Source: Microvirga makkahensis
GTDB taxonomy: Bacteria; Pseudomonadota; Alphaproteobacteria; Rhizobiales; Beijerinckiaceae
Length of the DNA stretch: 64,000 nt
Reading direction: 5' to 3'
Assembly: GCF_009830105.1 (NCBI RefSeq)
Contig: NZ_WURB01000008.1
Span: forward strand, 186,001 to 250,000
Shown here: positions 7,925-15,839 of the stretch, in pieces
Numbering within the stretch: the first letter of the stretch is position 1
Layout of the letters: every line of letters starts with the position of its first letter
Made by a program: the position numbers and the translations under genes
The notes under the pieces: generated by a model
What the model was told of the DNA's origin: nothing
Databases searched by the model: none
The model's input: only the letters and a program-made list of their open reading frames with translations

Positions 7925-8000
7925 CCGCCGGCCCGAGGCGGCGACGCCCCGTTGCAGGCTCTCGTGATTGGACGCCAGGCTGCGGTTCCGTCTCGGAAGC

Positions 8001-8267
8001 CTACAAGGACACTCCGTTCACAGGATCCGATGTTTCCAGCTTCTTGATCCAGGACCGGTGCTGGGAGGCGGTTCCGCCCGGCATGAGGCGCCGTGAGGTC
8101 TCATCCTCCATGATCACGTCCAGCGAATCGACCAGGGTCCCTCCCGGCGTATCCAGCTTGCGGATCCAGTTCCGGTGCTGGACGCGCGTGTTGTCGGCGC
8201 TGAAGGCGCCGCCTGTGGACGCGATACTGAAGGCAAGAAATGCAAGGCCAGGGATGATGCGCTGCAT
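8001..8267 (-). CDS. Small secreted protein with duplicated motif
   Basis: An 88-residue protein with a clear signal peptide (MQRIIPGLAFLAFSIASTGG, cleavage near residue 23). The mature 65 residues contain two copies of a short unit: VQHRNWIRKLDTPGG and, about 40 residues later, SQHRSWIKKLETSDP, with TLVDSLDVIMEDETSRRLMP between. AGGGAG lies six bases before the ATG, supporting this start. I do not recognise a named family. It follows the decayed region and is upstream of nothing co-directional. Confidence 0.7.
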   Translation of the reverse strand: MQRIIPGLAFLAFSIASTGGAFSADNTRVQHRNWIRKLDTPGGTLVDSLDVIMEDETSRRLMPGGTASQHRSWIKKLETSDPVNGVSL

Positions 8268-8408
8268 CGGTGCTCCCTTGTTTGAAGCGAAGAACGATTC
8301 CGTTGCGGGGCCGAGAACCTAGGATGGACGGTGCCGCCGGTCAAAGCTGCCGATGCACACGTATCCGTGAGTTGTGGAACGGCTTCTGGCGCGAAGGCGG
8401 GACCGGCC

Positions 8409-10022
8409 TCAGGTGCCCTCCGATCGGATAGCTCGTGCTGTCTGCTGAAGCAGTTCGAAAGCCTTGAAACGCTTCTCGTGCCAATCCGCCAATGCCGGAT
8501 TCGGCTGATAGGTCTCGCCCATGGCGGACATCTCGCCCATGGCTTCGTTGACATCGGCGTAGTGGCCTGCCGCGACGGCCCCGAGGATGGCGGACCCAAG
8601 CAGCACCGGCTCCTGCGAAACGGGAGCGGCGACGACTTTCCCCGTCGTGTCGGCGAGAAGTTGCCGCACGAGCGGGCTCTGGCCGGCGCCACCGCTCACC
8701 ACGATGGTGTCGATGAGGACGTTCTCGTCATCGAGCGCGCGTAGGATCTGACGGGCGCCATAGCCCAGACCGCAGACCCCCGCGAGGTAGAGGGCGACGA
8801 GGCTGTCGATATCGCTGTCGATGCCGAGTCCGGCAATCACGGCCCGCGCCTCCGGATCGGCGAACGGGGCGCGATTGCCGAGGAACTCGGGAACGACGTG
8901 CACGCCGCCGATCAGACCGGGCACTGCCGCCGCGCCGCCGCGCCGCTCGGCCTCGAACGACAGCCATTGGCTCAGGCTCGTGCCGCTCTCGCGCGCCGTC
9001 CTGGCTGCCTGCTCAGAAGCCGGGTGCATCCGGACCAGATGATCGATGGCCGCTCCGGCTGCCGATTGGCCGCCTTCGTTGAGCCATAGGCCGGGGATCA
9101 TGGCGGAGTGGTACGGACCCCATACGCCCTGGACGAAAGCGGGCTCCCGGGTCGAGGACATGGTGCAGGCGGAGGTGCCGAACACATAGGCCATGCGCGT
9201 AAGGACATTGCCCACATTGCCGCGTGCGCCGACGGTTCCTACGCCGCCCGCATGAGCGTCGATGAGGCCCGCGCCGACAGGGGTGCCGGGCCGCAGGCCG
9301 AGATCGGCGGCCGCCTGAGCGGTCAGGCCGCTGCCGAGAGCGGTGCCGCCCGGCACGACCTCGGTGCCGATTCGGCGGAAGGCTTCATCGGCGAGGGTGT
9401 CGAGCCCGACCTTTCTGAAATAGCCGTCGTCCCAGCGGTTCTCGTGCGCCAGATAGGTCCACTTGCAGGTGACTGTGCAGGTGGAACGCGCAAGGCTCCC
9501 CGTGGCTTTCCAGGTGAGGAAATCGGCAAGGTCCATGAACTGCCAGGCCCCTGCGAAGGTCTCGGGCATGTTCTCGGAGAGCCACAGGAGCTTCGGCGTT
9601 TCCATTTCCGGCGAAATGGAGCCACCCACATAGTTCAGCACCGCCTCGCCGGAGGCGTTGATCCGGCGCGCCTGCTCAGTGGCGCGGTGATCCATCCAGA
9701 CGATGATGTTGCGCTCGGGGTCCCCGGATGGTCCCACAGGGAGGGGCTCTCCGTCCGAGCCGAGGACGACGAGGGAGCAGGTGGCGTCGAAGCCGATTCC
9801 CGAAACGCTCTCGGGCGCGACGCCCGCCGTCCTCACCGTATCGCGCACACAGGCACAAACGGCGCGCCAGATGTCGCTGCTCGATTGCTCTACGATGCCG
9901 CCGGGCTCATGCCAGATCGCGATATCGGCCTTGGCGGAGGCGAGCAGAGTACCCTGTTCGTCGAAGAGCCCGGCGCGGGCGCTGCCGGTGCCGACATCGA
10001 TGCCGAGAAAATGGTTTGCCAT
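8409..10022 (-). CDS. FGGY-family carbohydrate kinase, probable D-ribulokinase
   Basis: A 537-residue ATP-dependent sugar kinase of the FGGY family, close in architecture to the YpCarbK/ribulokinase group. Visible elements are the N-terminal phosphate loop FLGIDVGTGSARAGLFDEQG, the WMDHRA block, ETPKLLWL, the catalytic GLIDAHAGGVGT, GTSACTM and the C-terminal ATP site VVSGGAGQSPLVRQLLADTT. Substrate is inferred: with the SDR dehydrogenase beside it, it would phosphorylate a ketopentose such as D-ribulose to D-ribulose 5-phosphate. It is the last gene of the leftward operon starting at the AraC regulator, 58 bases after the SDR gene. Confidence 0.85.
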   Translation of the reverse strand: MANHFLGIDVGTGSARAGLFDEQGTLLASAKADIAIWHEPGGIVEQSSSDIWRAVCACVRDTVRTAGVAPESVSGIGFDATCSLVVLGSDGEPLPVGPSGDPERNIIVWMDHRATEQARRINASGEAVLNYVGGSISPEMETPKLLWLSENMPETFAGAWQFMDLADFLTWKATGSLARSTCTVTCKWTYLAHENRWDDGYFRKVGLDTLADEAFRRIGTEVVPGGTALGSGLTAQAAADLGLRPGTPVGAGLIDAHAGGVGTVGARGNVGNVLTRMAYVFGTSACTMSSTREPAFVQGVWGPYHSAMIPGLWLNEGGQSAAGAAIDHLVRMHPASEQAARTARESGTSLSQWLSFEAERRGGAAAVPGLIGGVHVVPEFLGNRAPFADPEARAVIAGLGIDSDIDSLVALYLAGVCGLGYGARQILRALDDENVLIDTIVVSGGAGQSPLVRQLLADTTGKVVAAPVSQEPVLLGSAILGAVAAGHYADVNEAMGEMSAMGETYQPNPALADWHEKRFKAFELLQQTARAIRSEGT

Positions 10023-10080
10023 GGCTGTTCAACCGTTCAGGGAATGTCGAGAGCGGTGACGGCTTGCGCCGACGGTGATC

Positions 10081-10809
10081 TTACAGGTCGTTGCTCTGCG
10101 GCAGGATGACGAGATCGCGGATGGTCACGTTCCTGGGACGCGTCAGCATGAAGAGGACGGCTTCGGCGACTTCGACCGGCTGCATCAGGCCGCCCGCCGC
10201 GAGCTCCGCGTCGAGCTTTTCTTGGGGCCAGTCCTTGATCAGGGCCGTGACGACCGGGCCGGGCGCGACCGCGCCGACGCGCAGGCCGTGGGGGGCCACC
10301 TGCCGCCGGACCGTGTGCACGAAGGCCTGCACCGCATGCTTCGATGCGGTATAGATCGGCTCCCATACGACGGGAACGAGACCGGCGATCGAACTCGTCA
10401 CGATGATGTCGCCTGTCTTGCGTTCCACCATGTGCGGCAGCACTGCATGGACCGACCGGAATGCGGCATTGATGTTGAGATTCAGCATGCGGTCCCAGGC
10501 ATCGGGATCGCCTTTCAGAATCTCGCCGCCGATATAGGATCCCGCATTGGCGTGGAAGATGTCGAGCTGACCCGCCTGCTCGAGGATCTGCGGCATCATA
10601 CGGGAGACGCTTGCCGGATCGGTGAGGTCGATGCGCAGGGGAATGGCCCCGGGCCCGAGATCCGCGCAGACCGCCTTCAGCGCGTCCTCGTCGCGGTCGA
10701 CCAGCACCACGCGCGCACCCTCGGAAAGCATGATCCTCGAGCATTCGAGGCCGATGCCGGAGGCTGCTCCGGTGATTGCCGCGACCTTCCCGGATAGTTT
10801 CTCGCCCAT
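10081..10809 (-). CDS. SDR oxidoreductase, probable ribitol-type polyol dehydrogenase
   Basis: A 242-residue NAD(P)-dependent short-chain dehydrogenase. The Rossmann motif is TGAASGIG, the acidic VDRDED after beta-2 favours NAD, NAG follows in NANAGSY, and the catalytic set is Asn, Ser (TSSIAG), Tyr and Lys (YTASK). The C-terminal block [17 protein letters not shown] is as I recall in rhizobial ribitol dehydrogenases. The start at 10809 has AAAGGAAC upstream. It lies 25 bases after the permease gene and before the FGGY kinase, so polyol oxidation followed by ketose phosphorylation is the likely pathway. Confidence 0.85.
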   Translation of the reverse strand: MGEKLSGKVAAITGAASGIGLECSRIMLSEGARVVLVDRDEDALKAVCADLGPGAIPLRIDLTDPASVSRMMPQILEQAGQLDIFHANAGSYIGGEILKGDPDAWDRMLNLNINAAFRSVHAVLPHMVERKTGDIIVTSSIAGLVPVVWEPIYTASKHAVQAFVHTVRRQVAPHGLRVGAVAPGPVVTALIKDWPQEKLDAELAAGGLMQPVEVAEAVLFMLTRPRNVTIRDLVILPQSNDL

Positions 10810-10834
10810 GGCAGTTCCTTTTCGTTCGATTGCT

Positions 10835-12094
10835 TCAGGCCCGGCCATGAGACGCGCGCGAGCGGCGTGCCAGCGAGTCCACGATGACCGCAATGGCAAG
10901 CACGGCGCCGGTGATCATGTACCGAAGCGATGAGGAGAGATCGAGCAGCGTCAGGCCGCTGGCGATCGACTGGATGACGATGATGCCGAGCAGGGCGGAA
11001 TAGGCGCTGCCGCGTCCGCCGAAGAGGCTCGTCCCACCGATGACGGCGGCGGCGATGGCGTTCAGGTTGACGTCGCCGGTGCCCGCCTGCTGGCTTGCGG
11101 AGGCCAGGCGCGCGGCGGAGAGAATGCCGCCGGCTGCGGCGAGCCCCGAGCAGAGCATGAAAGCCGTCGTATAGATGAACCGGACATTGATGCCCGCCCG
11201 GCGCGCGGCCTCGCGATTGCCGCCGACGGCGAGCATCTGACGACCCCACTTGGTGCGGGTCAGCGCGTAGTTCATCGCCACCACGAGCCCGACGAACAGA
11301 CCGAACATCCATGGAATGCCGCGGTCGAGATTCAGGTAATAGACGATGAACTCCAGAATGACGGTGATCACCAGAGAGCGGAGCAGCAGACTGCTCATCG
11401 GCTGAGCCGACAGCCCGGCGGCGCGGCGGCGAGCAGCCGTCCGATAGCCCAGAACGAACATCACGATGCCGGGGAGGGCGGCAAGGGCGTACGAGACCGG
11501 ATCGGGCATCACAAGCAGTTGGCCGAATTCGACCAGCGGCGAGCCGTAAGGGAGGTTGATCGAACCGGTCGAACCGAGAAGGTAGAGCTGCAGGCCCAGG
11601 ACCGACAGAAGTCCCGCCAGCGTCGCCACGAAGCTCGGCATGCCGAAGCGGTTGAACAGGACCGCGTAGAGCGCGCCGATCAGGGCTCCGAACACGAGAG
11701 CCGCGAGGATGGCGGCCGCCACCGGCCAGCCCTGGTTGACCCACATGACGCCGAGAAGCGCCGATGCGAAGCCGCTGACGGAGCCGACCGACAGATCGAT
11801 TTCGCCGACGATCAGGATGCAGACGATGCCGAGGGCGATGACCCCGACGGTCGAGCAGTCGAACAGGAGATTGACGAGATTGTTGGGCGCCAGGAAGACC
11901 GGGTTGAGACTCTGGAAAACCGTCCAGATGATCACCAGTCCGACCACGACGGGAAGCGCGCCGAGATCCCCCGAACGGACCCTGTCCAGGAAGGCGCGGA
12001 TCGAGCCGCCGACTCCCTCGGCATGCTTCACGCGCTCGTCTCTGCGATCGAGCATCGGGGTCGTGTGCGCGTTCTGCTCCGCGCTCTTGGTCAT
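10835..12094 (-). CDS. Sugar/polyol ABC transporter permease (XylH type)
   Basis: A 419-residue inner-membrane permease of the ribose/xylose branch (BPD_transp_2) with about ten hydrophobic segments from residue 47 on. The family loop [11 protein letters not shown] and the coupling segment [14 protein letters not shown] are present, as is the C-terminal [17 protein letters not shown] 100-residue insert region (about 190-260) makes it longer than RbsC, as in XylH. Its ATG overlaps the stop of the ATPase gene by four bases, so the two are translationally coupled. Confidence 0.9.
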   Translation of the reverse strand: MTKSAEQNAHTTPMLDRRDERVKHAEGVGGSIRAFLDRVRSGDLGALPVVVGLVIIWTVFQSLNPVFLAPNNLVNLLFDCSTVGVIALGIVCILIVGEIDLSVGSVSGFASALLGVMWVNQGWPVAAAILAALVFGALIGALYAVLFNRFGMPSFVATLAGLLSVLGLQLYLLGSTGSINLPYGSPLVEFGQLLVMPDPVSYALAALPGIVMFVLGYRTAARRRAAGLSAQPMSSLLLRSLVITVILEFIVYYLNLDRGIPWMFGLFVGLVVAMNYALTRTKWGRQMLAVGGNREAARRAGINVRFIYTTAFMLCSGLAAAGGILSAARLASASQQAGTGDVNLNAIAAAVIGGTSLFGGRGSAYSALLGIIVIQSIASGLTLLDLSSSLRYMITGAVLAIAVIVDSLARRSRASHGRA

Positions 12095-12906
12095 TGGCGT
12101 CCCTCCGGTGCCGGGGTTTGTCCACTCTGCGCCTGCCGCCGGTGCGCGCGGCGCGAAACCGAATTGTTAGCAGCGCCCGTGATGGCGCTGACCAGTTCCT
12201 CATTGGAGGCGTCAGGGGCGAAGACGCCGTTGTTGCGGCCGAGCCTGAGCACGACGATGCGGTCTGCGACCGCGCGCACGTCTTCCATGTTATGACTGAT
12301 CATGATGACGCCGAGCCCCCGGTCCCGCACCCGTTCGATCAGGTCGAGCACCTCGGCTGTCTGGGCGACGCCAAGAGCTGCCGTCGGCTCGTCCAGGAGA
12401 ATGAGCTTCGGCTCGAGCAGCAGGGAGCGCGCAATGGCGACGGTCTGGCGCTGTCCGCCCGACAGGGAAGCCACCGGCTCGCGCACGCTGGGAATGCGGG
12501 CGGACAACTCATTGAGCAGGGTCCAGGCCTTCAGCTCCATGGACACTTCGTCGAGTCGGTAGGGGCTGAGTTCCCGCCCGAGAAAGATGTTGGCGACCAC
12601 ATCGAGATTTTCGCACAACGCCAGATCCTGGAATACGGTGGCGATGCCGAGGCCGAGCGCGGTGCTCGGGTCGGTGAGGGTCACGGGCTTGCCGCGGAAG
12701 GTGATCGTTCCCGATGTCGGCTGGTGAACGCCGGCCAGAGTCTTGACCAGCGTCGACTTGCCGGCTCCGTTGTCGCCGACCAGCGCCACGACCTCGCCCG
12801 CGTGAACGTCCAGATCGATATCCGTCAGAGCCGATACGGCGCCGAAATTCTTCGAGATGCCGCGAAGGCTGAGCACGAGTTCGCGCTGCTCTTGGTTATT
12901 GTCCAT
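12091..12906 (-). CDS. Sugar ABC transporter ATP-binding protein, single domain
   Basis: A 271-residue ABC ATPase with Walker A GDNGAGKST, signature SLSGGQRQ, Walker B LILLDEPTAALG and switch His in MISHNME. Members of the RbsA/XylG family are usually about 500 residues with two cassettes; this has one, as in the FrcA/short XylG branch, so it should act as a homodimer. The start is set at 12906; upstream in-frame sequence runs through the hairpin at 12951-12977. It sits 84 bases after the binding-protein gene and overlaps the permease gene. Confidence 0.9.
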   Translation of the reverse strand: MDNNQEQRELVLSLRGISKNFGAVSALTDIDLDVHAGEVVALVGDNGAGKSTLVKTLAGVHQPTSGTITFRGKPVTLTDPSTALGLGIATVFQDLALCENLDVVANIFLGRELSPYRLDEVSMELKAWTLLNELSARIPSVREPVASLSGGQRQTVAIARSLLLEPKLILLDEPTAALGVAQTAEVLDLIERVRDRGLGVIMISHNMEDVRAVADRIVVLRLGRNNGVFAPDASNEELVSAITGAANNSVSRRAHRRQAQSGQTPAPEGRQ

Positions 12907-12950
12907 GTTTTCTGTGACCCTGGAGGCGTTTGTCAGAAGCCTCACGTGAT

Positions 12951-12977
12951 GTCCGGCCGCCGCGACGGCGGCCGGAC
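12951..12977 (-). promoter_or_regulatory. Intercistronic stem-loop between binding protein and ATPase genes
   Basis: A perfect 11-bp stem GTCCGGCCGCC/GGCGGCCGGAC has a 5-base loop and no T-run. In this position such hairpins normally protect the upstream mRNA end, giving more binding protein than membrane components. Confidence 0.7.
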
Positions 12978-12989
12978 GGTTCTTGGCGG

Positions 12990-14066
12990 TTATTGAATGA
13001 TGCCGAGCTTCTTGCAACCCTCGACATAGCGGCCGGTGCAGAGCTGTTCGGCGGTGTTGATCTTCTTGTCGATGATCTCGGCCTTCAGGTTCTCCGCCGT
13101 GATCACAGCCGGAACGAACAGCTGCGAAGGGGTGTCATAGAGAGTTGTCTCGCCCTTCGGCGTCCCGCCCTCCAGGAACTGGACGGCGACCTTGGCAGCG
13201 GCGGCAGCCACGATCTCGCTCGGCTTGGAAATCGTGTTGTACTGATCGCCCGCGATGATGAGCTGGAGCGCCGCGATGGTCGCGTCGTTGCCGGTGACCG
13301 GCGGGACCGGATTCACGCCCGCAGCCTTGAAGGCCGCGATCGCGCCGCCCGCGGTGCCGTCATTGGCCGCCACGACGCCGAGGATGTTCTTTCCGAAGCG
13401 TGTGATCTGACCGCTGGCCCATTGCTGCGCCTTCGGCGGGGCCCAATCCGGCGTGTCGTACTCGGCCAGGATCGGATAGCCGCTGTTGTCGAGGCCCTCG
13501 TGAATGCCCTTCTTTATGAGGCCAGCCGCGGCGTCCGTGGGCGAGCCGTTGATCTGCAGCACGCCCGTGCCCTCGGAGGCGGTCACGTTGGACTTCTTCA
13601 GGTGCTGCACCAGCGAGTCGGCGATCGACTTGCCGATGGCCTGATTGTCGAACGACACGTAGAAATCGGCCTTGGCATCGGGGATGGGCCGGTCATAGGC
13701 GATCACCTTGATGCCCTGGCTCTGAGCCTGCTTGACCAGCGAGGCGGCCGCCGCGGAATCGACCGGATCGAGCACGATCACCTTTGCGCCCTGCGAGATC
13801 GCCGAATTGAACTGCTGCTGCTGGCGCGACACGTTTGCGTCGGCGTTCTGGTAGATGACCTTGCAGGTCGGGCACAGCTTTTCCATTTCGGCCTTGAAGC
13901 CGGGGTAGTCGTGCTCCTCATAACGGGTGGAGGCCTGGTCCGGCATGAGGAAGGCGACGGTGGCGTTGGCCGCCTTGGCGTTCTGGGCCATGGCGGCGCC
14001 CGTGCCGGCAAGCAGTGTCAGGCTGAGGGCCGCAAGGCCGCTGAGTTTCCATGAAGATGTGATCAT
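12990..14066 (-). CDS. Periplasmic sugar-binding protein (XylF/RbsB type)
   Basis: A 358-residue periplasmic binding protein of the Peripla_BP_4 group. The signal peptide ends at AMAQ near residue 28. The two-lobed fold shows VAFLMPDQASTRYEEHDYPG, QFNSAISQGAKVIVLDPVDS, AYDRPIPDAKADFYVSFDNQ and VVAANDGTAGGAIAA, typical of the xylose branch. It delivers substrate to the permease and ATPase encoded downstream. Substrate is not determined; the dehydrogenase and kinase of the operon point to a pentitol. A 97-base gap separates it from the AraC gene upstream. Confidence 0.9.
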   Translation of the reverse strand: MITSSWKLSGLAALSLTLLAGTGAAMAQNAKAANATVAFLMPDQASTRYEEHDYPGFKAEMEKLCPTCKVIYQNADANVSRQQQQFNSAISQGAKVIVLDPVDSAAAASLVKQAQSQGIKVIAYDRPIPDAKADFYVSFDNQAIGKSIADSLVQHLKKSNVTASEGTGVLQINGSPTDAAAGLIKKGIHEGLDNSGYPILAEYDTPDWAPPKAQQWASGQITRFGKNILGVVAANDGTAGGAIAAFKAAGVNPVPPVTGNDATIAALQLIIAGDQYNTISKPSEIVAAAAAKVAVQFLEGGTPKGETTLYDTPSQLFVPAVITAENLKAEIIDKKINTAEQLCTGRYVEGCKKLGIIQ

Positions 14067-14163
14067 CCGTTTCTCTCCCGTTGATCCTTTTATGATACTG
14101 TCGAATTGCGCCGGCTCATGGGCGGCCGTTGGCAGGAGCGTCGATTCCCTGCGCCGCGGGATG

Positions 14164-15135
14164 TCAGAGCAGAGCGCCTCTTCCAGCGGGCTCTCCTGTG
14201 GAGCCCACTCTTTCCCTCGATGACTGAGATGCTGTTTCCTGACTCCTCCGTTGGGCGGCCTTCGCCGTGTTGATGTTGTCGAGCAACAGGCGCCGGAACC
14301 GGGAGGGAGTCATGCCCTTCTCGGCCAGGAACTGCCTGTTGAAGTTGGATAGATTGTTGTAGCCGACTTCGTAGCAGATGCTGGTGATCGAGGCCTGCTC
14401 GTCACTCATCAGGATCTGGCATGCGAGATTGATGCGCAACCGTTTGACATACTGTACCAGTGACATGCCGGTGTGCTGCCGGAATGCCCGGGAAAACGCG
14501 CTCGTCGATTGCCCGGCGATCGCGGCCAGATCCGCCTCGTTGAAGGGGCGGGTCAGGTTCTCGCGAATGTAGGCCAAAGCCTTGTTGATCCCGACGGACA
14601 TGTAGCCGGATGGATCGGGCAGATAGCTGGCGCTGGCCAGCATCCGCGAGCCCCGCGCGCGGCTCAGCAGTCCCGCGATCATCATGAACAGCTCGATGCG
14701 GCGCACCCCTTGCGCATCCATTACCTCTTCCATGAGCGGCGACACCTCGCGGCTGGTCTCCTTGTCGAAGAGAACGCCTCGCCGGGAGGCTTCCAGCACC
14801 GGGGTCAAAGCAGCGAACTCCGGCAGGGCCTTCATGGCTCCGCTGACGAAGTCCTCACTGAATTGAATGATGCGGCAGCGCAGGGGGACGATTGCATCCT
14901 TCGGAACGTCGCTGACCCAGTTGTGCGGAAGGTTCGGTCCGGTCAGAACCAGGTTGCCGGGCTCGAACTCGCCGATGAAGTCACCGACGAAGTAGCGGCC
15001 ATTGGTAGCGACGACATGGTGCAATTCGTACTCGGGATGAAAATGCCAGCGTACGGTCCGATACGGATAGCCGTGCGACCAGGCGGCAAACGACTCGCCG
15101 GGCCTAATCTGAACGACTTCGAGATCCGGCTCCAT
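14164..15135 (-). CDS. AraC family transcriptional regulator
   Basis: A 323-residue regulator with an N-terminal cupin sensor domain (WHFHPEYELHHV, GNLVLTGPNLPHNW) and a C-terminal AraC DNA-binding domain with two helix-turn-helix units (FNEADLAAIAGQSTSAFSRA and SITSICYEVGYNNLSNFNRQ). GGAGGAAACGGAC directly before ATG 15135 fixes the start. It is first in the leftward operon with the ABC importer, SDR and kinase and probably activates it in response to the transported sugar. Confidence 0.88.
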   Translation of the reverse strand: MEPDLEVVQIRPGESFAAWSHGYPYRTVRWHFHPEYELHHVVATNGRYFVGDFIGEFEPGNLVLTGPNLPHNWVSDVPKDAIVPLRCRIIQFSEDFVSGAMKALPEFAALTPVLEASRRGVLFDKETSREVSPLMEEVMDAQGVRRIELFMMIAGLLSRARGSRMLASASYLPDPSGYMSVGINKALAYIRENLTRPFNEADLAAIAGQSTSAFSRAFRQHTGMSLVQYVKRLRINLACQILMSDEQASITSICYEVGYNNLSNFNRQFLAEKGMTPSRFRRLLLDNINTAKAAQRRSQETASQSSRERVGSTGEPAGRGALL

Positions 15136-15329
15136 GTCCGTTTCCTCCAGACCGATGCAGGCATCCGCATCGACCCTCGCTCCAGCCGGCCGATCGTATA
15201 TTCGGCTCTCACTGATTGTGACGGTAATCCTCGCCGAGAAAGCATGCCAGCACGTTTCCCTGCAGAGACTGATACTTTTTTGACGCGGCGATGTCCCGAT
15301 CTGCCGCAATATGTATGTCACGTCTTGCC

Positions 15330-15835
15330 GGCGGAAAGGCAAGAACAGACCTTCTCGGCTATCGCGAGGAGGAAGTCGTCGGCACGCGCTTCGAGACGTG
15401 GATTCATCCGGAGGATCGCGCAGCCGGCCAGCACATGCTTCAAGCCCTGCACCGGAGCAAATCGATCAGAGATTTCGATGTCCGCATTCATGCGAGGAAT
15501 GGCGATTAGCACTGGATCAGCTGGACCTTCGTCCCTGCGGAGGACGTGTTCTACGGCGGGGGCCGCGATGCGGCCCAGCGCAAATTGCTGGAGGAGCAGC
15601 TTCGCCAATACCAGAAGACGAAGGCCGTCGGCCAGGTCACCGGCGGGATCGCCCATGGCTTCAACAATCGCCTGACGGGTATCGGCGGGTCCCTCGATCT
15701 TCTGCAGACCCGCACGGCGCAGGGGCGCCCCAACGAAGCGTAACGCTATATTGAGTACGGAACCTCATCGACCGACCGCGCCGCAGCGTTGACGCGCCGC
15801 CTTCCCGCTTTTGCGCGGCGGGACGTTCCTGCGAT
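15330..15835 (+). pseudogene. Decayed PAS-domain sensor histidine kinase
   Basis: A single frame carries a PAS domain (DLLGYREEEVVGTRFETWIH, RFDVRIHARNGD-like block) and a dimerisation domain ([20 protein letters not shown], then [20 protein letters not shown]). It is interrupted by TAG at 15507-15509 and TAA at 15741-15743. The H-box keeps His but the usual HDFNN is HGFNN. The frame still reads AALTRRLPAFARR before meeting the end of the D-aminoacylase gene, so the ATPase domain is lost. The intact kinase at 56172-57836 has the same DHp type. No frameshift is needed, so the decay looks recent. Confidence 0.8.
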
Positions 15836-15839
15836 CCGT

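Noticed and set aside
9108..10109. Long forward open frame of 333 codons opposite the FGGY kinase gene
   Set aside because: Its product is Gly/Ala/Arg-rich with no recognisable motifs and lies wholly antisense to a well-supported kinase; it is a GC-rich shadow frame.
10677..12203. 508-codon minus frame overlapping permease and SDR genes
   Set aside because: Arg-rich out-of-frame reading of the permease gene on the same strand; the other frame has clear transmembrane helices.
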